From the NCBI GenBank assembly GCA_002339355.1, contig DDKQ01000108.1:1-16992 (forward strand): a DNA stretch of 16,992 nucleotides, read 5' to 3'. The DNA is from Candidatus Subteraquimicrobium carltonvillense (lineage in GTDB: Bacteria > Actinomycetota > Aquicultoria > Subteraquimicrobiales > Subteraquimicrobiaceae). The notes under the pieces were generated by a model. That model was not told where the DNA came from. It did not search any database and saw only the letters and a program-made list of their open reading frames with translations. Positions 1 through 7,774 of the stretch are shown here, piece after piece. Each line of letters starts with the position of its first letter. Positions within the stretch are counted from its first letter, which is position 1. Both the position numbers and the translations under genes were made by a program.

Positions 1-21
1 AACCCTAAACCCTAAACCCTA
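1..21. repeat. Three tandem AACCCTA heptamers at the left edge
   Basis: The first 21 bases are exactly three copies of AACCCTA, a permutation of the plant-type telomere unit. They end 19 bases before the acsC start and just before its ribosome binding site. Because the tract begins at base 1, its true length is unknown and the window or contig may have been cut inside a longer array. In a bacterial context this is more likely a short intergenic word repeat than a telomere, and other word-like tracts occur at three other gaps in this window. Confidence 0.7.
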
Positions 22-40
22 TCTGGGGGAAGATATATAA

Positions 41-1387
41 GTGGCATTGACTGGACTGGATATCTACAAGAAATTACCCAAAACGAATTGTGGGGAGTGT
101 GGCTTTCCAGCTTGCCTTCCCTTCGCCATGAAGTTGGCAGCAGGTCAGGCAGAGCTCGATGCTTGCCCCTATCTCTCTGAGGAGATAAAAGAGGAGCTCG
201 CTGAAGCATCGGCCCCGCCAATTCGACTGGTGACCATCGGCAAGGGAGAAAATGTCCTAAAGATCGGGGAAGAACAGGTGATGTTCAGACACGAGAAAAC
301 CTTCTTCCATCCACCGGGCATCGGAGTGATCGTGGAAGACACCGATCCTCAAGAAATCATCGATGGGAAGATAAACCAAACTCGCGAGGTCAAATTCGAG
401 AGAGTGGGACAGATATTAAAATCCGACATCATCGCGGTCAAGGCTTCCTCTGGAGATACTTCAAAATTCGTCTCCGTTGTGGGGAAGGTAAGGGAGGCAT
501 TGGATCTTCCCATCATCCTCATGACCGATAATCCTGAAATCATGAAAGCTGCCCTTTCGATATGTGCTGAGGATAAGCCCTTGATTTATGCGGCAAATAA
601 TGAAAATTCTGAAGCCATGGCCAATTTATCCAAAGAATATGATTGTCCCCTGGCGGTTTCCGCAAAGGGTCTGGAGACCTTATCCCCACTTGTGGAAAAG
701 ATCCTCGCCTTGGGCGTCAAGCATCTCGTATTGAATCCGGGTTCCGAAAATGTCGGTTCCGCCCTGCGCGATCTGGTACTCATCCGTCGAGCGGCGCTGA
801 AGCAAAAGTTTCGTCCCTTGGGTTATCCGGTGATAACATTCCCCTGCTCTCAAGCTGAAGATGATCTCATGGAAACAACCTTGGCTGCGATATACATCAT
901 GAAATACGGGGGAATCATTCTCCTGCGGAACCTGGAGCCTTGGAAGGCATTGCCCCTTTTCGTACTCCGTCAAAACATCTATACGGATCCTCAACGTCCC
1001 ATGAGGGTTGAGGAGGGAATTTATCCAATCGGCAATCCCAATGAGACTTCACCGGTTCTCATCACCTCCAACTTTTCTTTAACCTATTTCATAGTTTCGG
1101 GGGAGATAGAAGCGAGCAAAATTCCCTCATGGCTCCTCGTTCTGGATACGGAGGGTCTTTCGGTGATGACATCCTGGGCGGCGGGAAAGTTCGTTCCGGA
1201 AACGATTGCCCCCTTCGTGAAACGCAGTGGCATTACCGATAAGGTCAAGCACCATAAACTGGTGATACCGGGTTGCGTGGCTCAGATCAGTGGTGAGCTT
1301 GAGGATGAGCTTCCCGATTGGGATATAATCGTCGGTCCGCGGGAGGCAGCTGATATCCCGGTCTTTTTGAAGCAGTGGGCCGCCTAA
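41..1387 (+). CDS. acsC: Corrinoid iron-sulfur protein large (gamma) subunit, AcsC
   Basis: This is the large subunit of the corrinoid iron-sulfur protein, which carries the methyl group from methyltetrahydrofolate to acetyl-CoA synthase in the Wood-Ljungdahl pathway. The N-terminal Fes domain shows C17, C20, C25 and C42, a CX2CX4CX16C pattern for the [4Fe-4S] cluster that reactivates the cobalt. A TIM-barrel-like middle follows, and the C-terminal third (about residues 320-448) corresponds to the cobamide-binding domain of the family. At 448 residues it matches the usual length of about 446. The GTG start at 41 follows GGGGGA at 25-30, and the protein begins MALTGLDIYK as family members do. 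It is probably co-transcribed with metV, 18 bases downstream. The small subunit AcsD, its obligate partner, is not in the window. Confidence 0.95.
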   Translation: MALTGLDIYKKLPKTNCGECGFPACLPFAMKLAAGQAELDACPYLSEEIKEELAEASAPPIRLVTIGKGENVLKIGEEQVMFRHEKTFFHPPGIGVIVEDTDPQEIIDGKINQTREVKFERVGQILKSDIIAVKASSGDTSKFVSVVGKVREALDLPIILMTDNPEIMKAALSICAEDKPLIYAANNENSEAMANLSKEYDCPLAVSAKGLETLSPLVEKILALGVKHLVLNPGSENVGSALRDLVLIRRAALKQKFRPLGYPVITFPCSQAEDDLMETTLAAIYIMKYGGIILLRNLEPWKALPLFVLRQNIYTDPQRPMRVEEGIYPIGNPNETSPVLITSNFSLTYFIVSGEIEASKIPSWLLVLDTEGLSVMTSWAAGKFVPETIAPFVKRSGITDKVKHHKLVIPGCVAQISGELEDELPDWDIIVGPREAADIPVFLKQWAA

Positions 1388-1405
1388 CTTTGTGAGGGGG
1401 GAAAA

Positions 1406-2056
1406 ATGATCGTCACCAAACAGAAACCCCTTGAGGAAATCTTGAATTTTCTTAAGGACCATGAAGCCATCTTTCTCATAGGTTGCAGACTTTGTGCTGC
1501 GATGTACGATACCGGGGGACTTCCTCAGGTCAAGGAGATGGGAGAGAAACTTAAGGCTCAAGGAAAAACCGTAACCGGTTTTTCGGCTATTGCCGCTCTT
1601 TGCCATGGCAAAAATGTGGAAAAGGAATTGTCCGAAAGGGCGAGGGAAGTCGATGCAGCCCAATCCATACTCGTTTTGGCCTGTGGGGAAGGGGTACAGG
1701 TGGTTAGCGAAATCTCCGCTAAGCCGGTTTATCCCGCTCTCGATACCCTATTTTTGGGTGGCATCACGGAAAATCGGTTCGAGGAACATTGCTCACTTTG
1801 CGGAGAGTGTATTCTAAACCTCACGGGTGGGATTTGCCCTGTGACCCGATGTGCCAAGGGCATCCTCAATGGTCCCTGTGGCGGAGTGAATGAGGGTAAA
1901 TGTGAGGTGGGTAATGGTAGGGAATGTGCTTGGGTTCTCATCCATGATCGGTTAAAGTCGCAGGGTAAATTGGATAACATCAAAGACATCTTCGATCCGA
2001 AGGATTTCTCCAAAGCCCTTCACCCACACTATCTATCTGGAGAAGGGGATAAGTGA
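1406..2056 (+). CDS. metV: MetV, zinc/iron-sulfur-type subunit of methylene-THF reductase
   Basis: This 216-residue protein matches the methylenetetrahydrofolate reductase C-terminal-domain family (MetV), which pairs with MetF in acetogens. The sequence is cysteine-rich. C27 and C30 lie near the N terminus, followed by C66 and C93. A dense C-terminal set follows at C129, C132, C135, C144, C149, C158, C166 and C174, including the signature LTGGICPVTRCAKG and NGPCGG. These could bind zinc and/or [4Fe-4S] clusters. In Moorella-type enzymes MetV is needed for MetF activity and links it to an electron-input module. The ATG follows a strong GAGGGGGG at 1394-1401, and the stop codon overlaps the metF start by one base, indicating translational coupling. 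No Hdr- or Rnf-type partner gene is visible nearby. Confidence 0.9.
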   Translation: MIVTKQKPLEEILNFLKDHEAIFLIGCRLCAAMYDTGGLPQVKEMGEKLKAQGKTVTGFSAIAALCHGKNVEKELSERAREVDAAQSILVLACGEGVQVVSEISAKPVYPALDTLFLGGITENRFEEHCSLCGECILNLTGGICPVTRCAKGILNGPCGGVNEGKCEVGNGRECAWVLIHDRLKSQGKLDNIKDIFDPKDFSKALHPHYLSGEGDK

Positions 2057-2922
2057 TGAAATTTCGGGATATATTAAATTCCGAAGAGTTTGTGATCACC
2101 GCTGAAGTTGGTCCTCCCAAGGGAACCGATGTGCATGAGATGCTTCATGCTGCGGATTTGTTAAAAGGGCGTGTATCCGCGGTAAATGTCACCGATAATC
2201 AGAGTTCGGTCATGAGGTTGAGTTCGCTTGCCGCCTGTCACCTCCTTAAAGAAAGGGGTCTCGATCCCATCTTCCAATTGACCTGCCGGGATAGAAATCG
2301 CCTGGCACTTCAATCCGACTTGCTGGGTGCCGCCGCCTTAGGGATAGAAAATGTCCTGGCATTGGCTGGAGACCATCCAGTGGTTGGTGATCATCCCTCG
2401 TCCAAGGCAGTTTTTGATCTTGATTCGGTACAACTCCTTAAAGTCATTCATTTGCTGAATAGTGGGAAGGATATGTCCGGTAATGAACTTGTTGGCCCAA
2501 CGAATTTTTGCCCAGGGGCAACCGTTACCCCTGGTGCCATTCCACTCGAACCCCAACTTTTGAAATTTGAAAAGAAGGTAAAAGCTGGAGCCATTTTCTT
2601 CCAAACCCAAGCCGTTTACGATCTCGAAAAATTCAGGGAATTCATGGATTATGCCCGACAATTCAGGGTTAAGATCCTGGCCGGCATTCTACTCTTAAAA
2701 TCAGCCGGCATGGCTCGCTATCTCAATAAAAAAGTCCCCGGCATTTTTGTGCCAAAGAACTTGATTGACGAACTCGAAAAAGCATCCGACTCCTCCCAAA
2801 AGGGTATAGAGATTGCTGCCCGGCAAATCCAGGAGCTGCAGGAAATTTGCGATGGAGCCCACATCATGGCCATTGGAGCTGAGGAGAAGGTGCCCAAAAT
2901 TCTCGATGCTGCAGAGTTATAG
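2056..2922 (+). CDS. metF: Methylenetetrahydrofolate reductase, MetF
   Basis: MetF reduces 5,10-methylene-THF to 5-methyl-THF, the last step of the methyl branch before transfer to the corrinoid protein. The 288-residue protein is a single TIM barrel of the short bacterial type. Recognisable family positions are E17 in the first strand (ITAEVGPP, equivalent to the catalytic Glu of E. coli MetF), D106 in LALAGDHP (FAD/folate binding region), and FFQTQAVYD around 181-189. I chose ATG 2056 over GTG 2053 because it forms a TGATG junction with the metV stop and sits about 7 bases after GGGG at 2045-2048. It should work as a complex with MetV encoded just upstream. Confidence 0.93.
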   Translation: MKFRDILNSEEFVITAEVGPPKGTDVHEMLHAADLLKGRVSAVNVTDNQSSVMRLSSLAACHLLKERGLDPIFQLTCRDRNRLALQSDLLGAAALGIENVLALAGDHPVVGDHPSSKAVFDLDSVQLLKVIHLLNSGKDMSGNELVGPTNFCPGATVTPGAIPLEPQLLKFEKKVKAGAIFFQTQAVYDLEKFREFMDYARQFRVKILAGILLLKSAGMARYLNKKVPGIFVPKNLIDELEKASDSSQKGIEIAARQIQELQEICDGAHIMAIGAEEKVPKILDAAEL

Positions 2923-2956
2923 ATTGAAACCAACAAATTGAGGGAGAGAAAAATCG

Positions 2957-3676
2957 GTGCCCGAGGAGCAATTGCGCGTTATTTTATTGAAATACACACC
3001 GGACCCCGAAGAGACCATAGCCTTGGCAGGGAGGCTTTGCTATTCCCGCGTTGGGGTACCCCAACTTAGGGAGAAGCTATCTCCTGAGATGAGGGAACGG
3101 CTCCTCAAGCTCCTTTTGGAGGGGGGTCACCATAGTCCATTAGAGCATGTGAACTTCACCTTTGTGGTAGAGGGTATCTCCAGAGCCTGCAGTCACCAGC
3201 TGGTTCGTCATCGTTTGGCATCGTACAGCCAGCAATCGCAAAGATATGTGAGCGCCAAGGATTTCGGTTATATCATCCCCCCCGAAATAGCAAAAGATGA
3301 TGAGCTTCGAGCCAAGTTCATAGAGAATATGGAGAGATTTGCCCAGAGTTATGAGTTCTACGTTGAAAGGCTTAGGGCAAAAGGTCGCACTCGAGAGCAA
3401 GCTCAGGAGGATGCAAGATTTATCCTCCCTAATGCCGCGGAGACAAAGATCATGATGACCATGAATGCCAGGGAATTGATTCATGTGAGCAATGTCAGAC
3501 TCTGTGAGCGCGCTCAATGGGAGATTCGCCGATTATTTGAGGCAATAAAGGAGGAAGTGGCAAAGATTGCTCCGACCGTTGCCTCTTATATGGTGCCTAA
3601 ATGCGACGACAAATTCCTCGGTTACTGCCCCGAAGGTGAGATGAGCTGTGGGAGGGTTCCAACCCGAAAACCATAA
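2957..3676 (+). CDS. thyX: Flavin-dependent thymidylate synthase, ThyX
   Basis: ThyX makes dTMP from dUMP using methylene-THF as the one-carbon donor and NADPH via FAD, releasing THF rather than dihydrofolate. The diagnostic RHRX7S motif is intact, with RHR at 84-86 and S94 in RHRLASYSQQS, and 239 residues fits the family. GTG 2957 is preceded by GAGGGAGAG at 2940-2948. It lies 34 bases after metF and 72 before cooC, so it probably shares the acs/met transcript. The context is biochemically sensible, since ThyX and MetF compete for the same methylene-THF pool and ThyX avoids a need for dihydrofolate reductase. The C terminus carries extra cysteines (KCDDKFLGYCPEGEMSC) of unknown role. Confidence 0.95.
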   Translation: MPEEQLRVILLKYTPDPEETIALAGRLCYSRVGVPQLREKLSPEMRERLLKLLLEGGHHSPLEHVNFTFVVEGISRACSHQLVRHRLASYSQQSQRYVSAKDFGYIIPPEIAKDDELRAKFIENMERFAQSYEFYVERLRAKGRTREQAQEDARFILPNAAETKIMMTMNARELIHVSNVRLCERAQWEIRRLFEAIKEEVAKIAPTVASYMVPKCDDKFLGYCPEGEMSCGRVPTRKP

Positions 3677-3748
3677 TTTTCAGTGTAAACGTGCTATGGA
3701 GTCATGCTTGAAAAAATTGAAAAACTTAATTAATCGGAGTGGAGCGAA

Positions 3749-4546
3749 GTGAAGATCGCCATCAGCGGTAAGGGCGGTGTTGGAAAGACCACAATTGCTG
3801 GAACTTTGGCTCGTCTTTTTGCCGATGAGGGGTATAAGGTGTTGGCCATCGATGCGGATCCTGATGCCAATTTGGCCTCCACCATAGGGATACCCGATGA
3901 ATTGGCAAAGAATATAGTTCCCCTTTCGGCCATGAAGGACTTGGTGGAAGAAAGAACGGGGGCGAAACCTGGATTTCCAGGCGGTTTATTCAAGCTCAAT
4001 CCCAAGGTTGATGATATCCCGGACAAGTTTTGCACGGGAGCCTTTGGAGTAAGACTCCTGGTCATGGGAACCGTAGACAAAGGGGGCATGGGCTGTATCT
4101 GCCCGGAGAACGCCCTCCTTAGGAGTTTGATGAGGCATCTTCTCATCGACAGAGACGAGGTAGTGATCATGGATATGGAGGCGGGAATCGAACACTTAGG
4201 CAGAGGTACCGCCGAATCTGTTGATGCTCTACTTGTGGTGGTGGAACCCAGTTCGAGGAGCATTCAAACCGCCAGATCCATAAAGAAGCTAGCCGAGGAT
4301 ATCGGGATCAAGCGAATTTTCCTGGTGATAAATAAAATACGAGGCGGGGAGGAAGAGGCTTATTTAAGGGAAAATTTGCCTGAACTACCCATTTTGGTTT
4401 CGATAAAAGAGAGCCCCGAGATTCGTCTCGCCGATTTGGAGGGAATATCTCCCTATGATGCAGACCAATCCCTCGTTCGACAATTGAAAACCCTAAAGAA
4501 AGAGCTGGAAAGAGTCATAGGACATGGGTCACGAGTAAGGAGTTGA
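3749..4546 (+). CDS. cooC: CODH/ACS nickel-insertion ATPase (CooC/AcsF family)
   Basis: This is a MinD/ParA-type P-loop ATPase of the CooC family, which delivers nickel to carbon monoxide dehydrogenase or acetyl-CoA synthase. The deviant Walker A motif KGGVGKTT spans residues 8-15. The switch region DADPDANLA is at 35-43. The CooC-specific metal-binding CXC is C116 and C118 in GCICPEN. The region VIMDMEAGIEHLGRGT corresponds to Walker B. The GTG start at 3749 follows GGAGTGGAG at 3736-3744. It lies between thyX and acsE, matching the placement of maturation ATPases in acs clusters. The last residues (about GHGSRVRS) are encoded by the start of a word-like repeat tract, so the native C terminus may be slightly altered. 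Confidence 0.92.
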   Translation: MKIAISGKGGVGKTTIAGTLARLFADEGYKVLAIDADPDANLASTIGIPDELAKNIVPLSAMKDLVEERTGAKPGFPGGLFKLNPKVDDIPDKFCTGAFGVRLLVMGTVDKGGMGCICPENALLRSLMRHLLIDRDEVVIMDMEAGIEHLGRGTAESVDALLVVVEPSSRSIQTARSIKKLAEDIGIKRIFLVINKIRGGEEEAYLRENLPELPILVSIKESPEIRLADLEGISPYDADQSLVRQLKTLKKELERVIGHGSRVRS

Positions 4547-4620
4547 GAGCTGAGGGTTTGGATGGGAACCAAACACGAACACGAATATTTAACGAACAAC
4601 CAACAACGAACAACGAATAA
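4521..4620. repeat. Word-like repeat tract between cooC and acsE
   Basis: The gap is built of short, near-repeating words: GGTCACGAGTAAGG, then GAGTTGAGAGCTGAGGG, then repeated ACGAACA/CAACGAA words at 4575-4620. A perfect 6-base hairpin (GTTTGG at 4556-4561, CCAAAC at 4569-4574) lies within it. The tract overlaps the last codons of cooC and stops just before the GGGGGGAG ribosome binding site of acsE. It is low in complexity but not a strict tandem repeat. Such tracts are frequent between genes in environmental bacterial genomes, but I cannot verify the copy number in this genome. Confidence 0.5.
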
Positions 4621-4633
4621 GGGGGGAGAAATC

Positions 4634-5413
4634 ATGCTCGCGATAGGGGAAAAGATCAATGTAATATCCAGGAAAATAGGAGCCGCCATGAAGGCCAAAG
4701 ATCCAAAACCAATCCAGGAGCTGGCCATAGCTCAAGTCAATGCTGGTGCGAATATGTTAGATGTGAACACTGGACCGGCCACGAAGGGGGGACCCGAACT
4801 CATGGAGTGGCTAGTGAAAACGATTCAGGAGGTTGTGGATGTTCCCCTATCCCTGGATACCACAAACCCAAAAGCCGTGGAAGCCGGACTTAAAGTTCAT
4901 AAGGGTCAAGCCCTCATAAATTCTGCTTCCGGGCAAAAGGAACGCCTCGAAAGCATGCTTCCCCTGGCTAAAAAATATGATGCAAAGATAATCGGTCTAA
5001 CGATGACCGAAAAGGGGATACCCAGAGATGCCAATGAGAGGGCGAGCATCGCTGTGGATATCATAACGGCGATGGCGGAATATGAAGTCCATCTGGAAAA
5101 TCTGTATTTAGATCCATTACTCTTGCCAATAGGTGTGGCTCAGCAGCAGACCATGGAAGCTATAGAGGCTGTAAGGTTATTCAAGCAGTTACACGATCCT
5201 CCCTTAAAGACCGTGGTAGGCTTGAGCAATATTTCTAATGGAGTTCCCGCCCAAGTAAAGCCAATACTGGATCGCACCTTACTGGCGATGCTCATGACCG
5301 TGGGTCTGGATGCGGCCATATTGGATCCTTTGGACGAGGAATTAATGAAGACCCTCAAGACTGCACAGGTATTTCGAAACGAGATTCTGTACTGCCATTC
5401 TTATCTAGATTAA
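4634..5413 (+). CDS. acsE: 5-methyltetrahydrofolate:corrinoid iron-sulfur protein methyltransferase, AcsE
   Basis: AcsE transfers the methyl group of 5-methyl-THF to the cobalt of the corrinoid iron-sulfur protein, joining the methyl and carbonyl branches. The 259-residue protein is a pterin-binding TIM barrel close in length to Moorella AcsE (262). Pterin-binding landmarks are D43 and N45 in MLDVNTGPA, D75 and N78 in SLDTTNPKAVEAGLK, N96 in INSASG, and the late motif GLSNISNG, whose asparagine matches the N5-protonation Asn of the family. I chose ATG 4634, after GGGGGGAG at 4621-4628. A longer in-frame start at 4562 would add 24 residues encoded by repeat DNA that have no family counterpart. 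The substrate protein subunit AcsC is encoded at the left end of this cluster. Confidence 0.94.
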   Translation: MLAIGEKINVISRKIGAAMKAKDPKPIQELAIAQVNAGANMLDVNTGPATKGGPELMEWLVKTIQEVVDVPLSLDTTNPKAVEAGLKVHKGQALINSASGQKERLESMLPLAKKYDAKIIGLTMTEKGIPRDANERASIAVDIITAMAEYEVHLENLYLDPLLLPIGVAQQQTMEAIEAVRLFKQLHDPPLKTVVGLSNISNGVPAQVKPILDRTLLAMLMTVGLDAAILDPLDEELMKTLKTAQVFRNEILYCHSYLD

Positions 5414-5445
5414 CACTGAGCTTTTGCGTTTTTTCAAAAACATCA

Positions 5446-5474
5446 TTGTGATTTTTATTTTTTCAGTTTAAATT
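5446..5474 (+). promoter_or_regulatory. Candidate sigma70-type promoter for the formate dehydrogenase operon
   Basis: TTGTGA at 5446-5451 and TAAATT at 5469-5474 are separated by 17 bases, each matching 4 of 6 consensus positions. It lies in an 86-base AT-rich gap after acsE and about 25 bases upstream of the nuoE-type start. The region is so AT-rich that chance matches are likely. The main reason to mark it is that the metabolic theme changes here. Confidence 0.3.
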
Positions 5475-5499
5475 TTGCATTAAGTCGAGGTGCTTTCAG

Positions 5500-5964
5500 G
5501 TGCCCGAGAAGGAAAAACACAAATTTAAAACTCTTCGCCAAATTTTGGATAAGCACGGAGACGACGCTGGCTCCTTGATCCCCATTTTGCAGGAAGCTCA
5601 GAACGCCTATGGTTATCTATCCCAAGAAATTCTGGATCAAATTTCCAGGGAGACGAGAATACCCCTAAGCCAAATTTACGGAGTAGTAACCTTTTACGCG
5701 CAATTTAGACTTCATGCTTATGGGAAGCATGTTATTAAGGTTTGCCATGGTACTGCCTGTCATGTTAGTGGAGCGGAAGATATCAGTTTGACTTTGAGTG
5801 AGGAATTGGGTATCGAGAGTGGAGAGACGACGAAAGATAGAAAATTTACCCTTGAAACCGTCGCCTGTCTGGGTTGTTGTAGCTTGGCACCGGTGGTTAT
5901 GGTCGATGAAGTGGTCTACGGCCGCTTGACCCCTGGAAAAGCTAGGGAAGTGATCAGCAGATGA
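5500..5964 (+). CDS. nuoE: NuoE/HydC-type [2Fe-2S] subunit of NAD(P)-linked formate dehydrogenase
   Basis: This 154-residue thioredoxin-like ferredoxin belongs to the NuoE (24 kDa complex I) family and to the related HydC/HylC small subunits of soluble bifurcating enzymes. The four [2Fe-2S] ligands are C82 and C87 (CHGTAC) and C123 and C127 (CLGCC). An N-terminal helical part (residues 1-60) precedes them. The GTG start at 5500 has GAGGTG at 5487-5492. Its stop overlaps the next gene's start in an ATGA arrangement, so the two subunits are probably made in equal amounts. With the NuoF-type subunit and FdhA further down, it most likely forms the diaphorase part of a cytoplasmic formate dehydrogenase rather than part of respiratory complex I, since no membrane subunits are present. 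Confidence 0.9.
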   Translation: MPEKEKHKFKTLRQILDKHGDDAGSLIPILQEAQNAYGYLSQEILDQISRETRIPLSQIYGVVTFYAQFRLHAYGKHVIKVCHGTACHVSGAEDISLTLSEELGIESGETTKDRKFTLETVACLGCCSLAPVVMVDEVVYGRLTPGKAREVISR

Positions 5965-7748
5965 TGGGTGAGAATGCTGCCCCCAAAATAGTGGTGGGAT
6001 TGGGGAGTTGCGGTATCGCTGCGGGAGCACGTGAAGTCCTAGCAGCTTTTGAAAGGGAGCTAAAAAGGCAGGGTGTAAGGGCCAAACTTGGTCGGACGGG
6101 TTGCCTTGGTCTTTGCTACCGGGAAGTACTTGCCGATGTGATTACAAAAAGCCAAGGCAGGATTTCTTATGGCAATGTCACACCAGTGATGGTTCCCCGC
6201 ATCGTTGAGCAGCATATAATCAACGATAAACCGGTCGAGGAGTGGATAGTACTCGGTGATGGATATACCACTCCGGATACGGATTTTTTGACCAGACAAT
6301 ACCGAATCGTTCTTCGGAATTGCGGTCGAATAGATCCAGAAGCAATCGAAGAATATGTAGCTCGCGATGGATATAAAGCTTTGCAGAAGGTACTCGCGGA
6401 AATTTCTCCCGAGGACGTAATCTCGATCATAAAAGAATCGGGTTTGAGAGGTCGAGGTGGAGCGGGTTTTCCCACCGGTCTTAAGTGGGAATTTACCCGT
6501 AAAGCGAAAGGCGATAAGAAGTATATCATCTGTAATGCTGATGAAGGTGATCCTGGTGCCTTCATGGATCGAAGCGTTCTTGAAGGAGATCCTCACAGTG
6601 TGCTTGAAGGTGTGCTCATCGCTGGTTATGCCGTAGGTGCCCAGGAAGGTTTCATTTATGTCCGGGCGGAATATCCATTGGCTGTGAAGCGTCTCAAAGT
6701 AGCATTAGAACAGGCGAAGTCCCATGGCTTTCTCGGAAATAACATTTTGGGTACCCCTTTTAACTTTAATATCAAAATTAAGGAAGGAGCTGGAGCATTC
6801 GTCTGTGGCGAGGAAACAGCCCTTATCGCTTCAATTGAAGGAAGAAGGGGCATGCCTCGCTTGCGTCCTCCATTCCCAGCGACCTCAGGCCTATGGGGCA
6901 AACCCACTTGCATAAATAATGTTGAAACCTTCGCCAATATCGCGTGGATAATCTCAAATGGGGCAGGAAAATATAGCGCCATTGGTACGGAGAAAAGCAA
7001 GGGCACGAAGGTTTTTGCCCTCACTGGTAGAATTAAGCGCAGTGGTTTGGTTGAGGTCCCCATGGGCATAACCCTGAGGGAGATCATCTTCGACATCGGG
7101 GGCGGGATTAAAGACGATGGTAAATTTAAGGCGGTTCAGTTGGGAGGGCCTTCGGGAGGGTGTCTTTCCGCTGATCTTTTGGATATCCCAATTGATTACG
7201 AGACCATAACCCAAACGGGAGCGATCATGGGTTCGGGGGGGATGGTGGTAGCCGATGAACGCACATGCATGGTGGACCTAGCCAAATTCTTTTTGAGTTT
7301 TACTCAGAATGAATCATGCGGTGAATGTGTACCCTGTAGATTGGGAACAAAACGGATGTTAGAGATACTTATCCGTCTCACCCAAGGTAAGGGCGAAGAA
7401 GAAGATTTATATTTATTGAGGAATCTTGCCAGGGATGTCAAGGTTGCTTCCCTTTGTGGTCTCGGTCAAACTGCACCCAATCCAGTTCTCACAACTCTTG
7501 AATATTTTAAGGAAGAATACGAGGCTCATGTGAGGGAGAGGAGATGTTACGCCGGAGTTTGCACGGATTTAACCGTCTTTGTGATCAAGGATAATCTGTG
7601 TAAAGGTTGTGGTATATGCGTCAAACATTGCCCAGTGGAGGCCATCGTTGGGAAAAGAAAAGAGATTTATCACATCGATGAATCTAAGTGTATCAAATGT
7701 GGCCTGTGTATGGAGCACTGTCCCTTCGATGCCATTTACAGAGCCTAA
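5961..7748 (+). CDS. nuoF: NuoF/HydB-type flavoprotein subunit with C-terminal 2x[4Fe-4S] domain
   Basis: This is the NAD(P)H-binding FMN subunit, of the HydB/HylB type found in soluble bifurcating hydrogenases and formate dehydrogenases. Its domains in order are as follows. A thioredoxin-like [2Fe-2S] domain occupies residues 1-110, with C17, C48 and C52 visible and no second N-terminal cysteine. The NuoF FMN/NADH core contains GLRGRGGAGFPTGLKW and CNADEGDPGAFMDR, then GAGAFVCGEETAL. An SLBB segment follows. The N3-type [4Fe-4S] motif is ESCGECVPCR plus SLCGLG. A two-cluster ferredoxin ends the protein, with CKGCGICVKHC and CIKCGLCMEHC. At 595 residues it has full family length. The ATG at 5961 overlaps the upstream stop by four bases. 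The gene is followed by a 357-base noncoding gap and then the rest of the operon. Confidence 0.93.
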   Translation: MMGENAAPKIVVGLGSCGIAAGAREVLAAFERELKRQGVRAKLGRTGCLGLCYREVLADVITKSQGRISYGNVTPVMVPRIVEQHIINDKPVEEWIVLGDGYTTPDTDFLTRQYRIVLRNCGRIDPEAIEEYVARDGYKALQKVLAEISPEDVISIIKESGLRGRGGAGFPTGLKWEFTRKAKGDKKYIICNADEGDPGAFMDRSVLEGDPHSVLEGVLIAGYAVGAQEGFIYVRAEYPLAVKRLKVALEQAKSHGFLGNNILGTPFNFNIKIKEGAGAFVCGEETALIASIEGRRGMPRLRPPFPATSGLWGKPTCINNVETFANIAWIISNGAGKYSAIGTEKSKGTKVFALTGRIKRSGLVEVPMGITLREIIFDIGGGIKDDGKFKAVQLGGPSGGCLSADLLDIPIDYETITQTGAIMGSGGMVVADERTCMVDLAKFFLSFTQNESCGECVPCRLGTKRMLEILIRLTQGKGEEEDLYLLRNLARDVKVASLCGLGQTAPNPVLTTLEYFKEEYEAHVRERRCYAGVCTDLTVFVIKDNLCKGCGICVKHCPVEAIVGKRKEIYHIDESKCIKCGLCMEHCPFDAIYRA

Positions 7749-7774
7749 TTTTATAGGTTAGACATAATTCCTGG

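Noticed and set aside
3708..3736. TTGAAA at 3708-3713 as a -35 box for a cooC promoter
   Set aside because: The corresponding -10 position is poor and overlaps the ribosome binding site, leaving no room for a leader.
3730..4263. A 177-codon open frame on the minus strand opposite cooC, and similar minus-strand frames opposite acsC/metV (1127-1663) and nuoF (6060-6596)
   Set aside because: They lie wholly within or across confidently identified genes, have no recognisable motifs or plausible ribosome binding sites, and show the composition expected of antisense shadows.
4562..4633. A longer AcsE start at ATG 4562
   Set aside because: The extra 24 residues are encoded by repeat words, have no counterpart in AcsE proteins, and the strong GGGGGGAG site points to ATG 4634.
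5425..5440. GTTTTTTCAAAAAC after acsE as a terminator
   Set aside because: The stem is only A-T pairs closed by one G-C, with a very small loop and no following T run placed correctly.
2956..5510. Identical GGTGCCCGAG at the starts of thyX (2956) and the nuoE-type gene (5499)
   Set aside because: It is a ten-base match explained by a GTG start followed by Pro-Glu codons. The surrounding sequences differ, so coincidence is sufficient.
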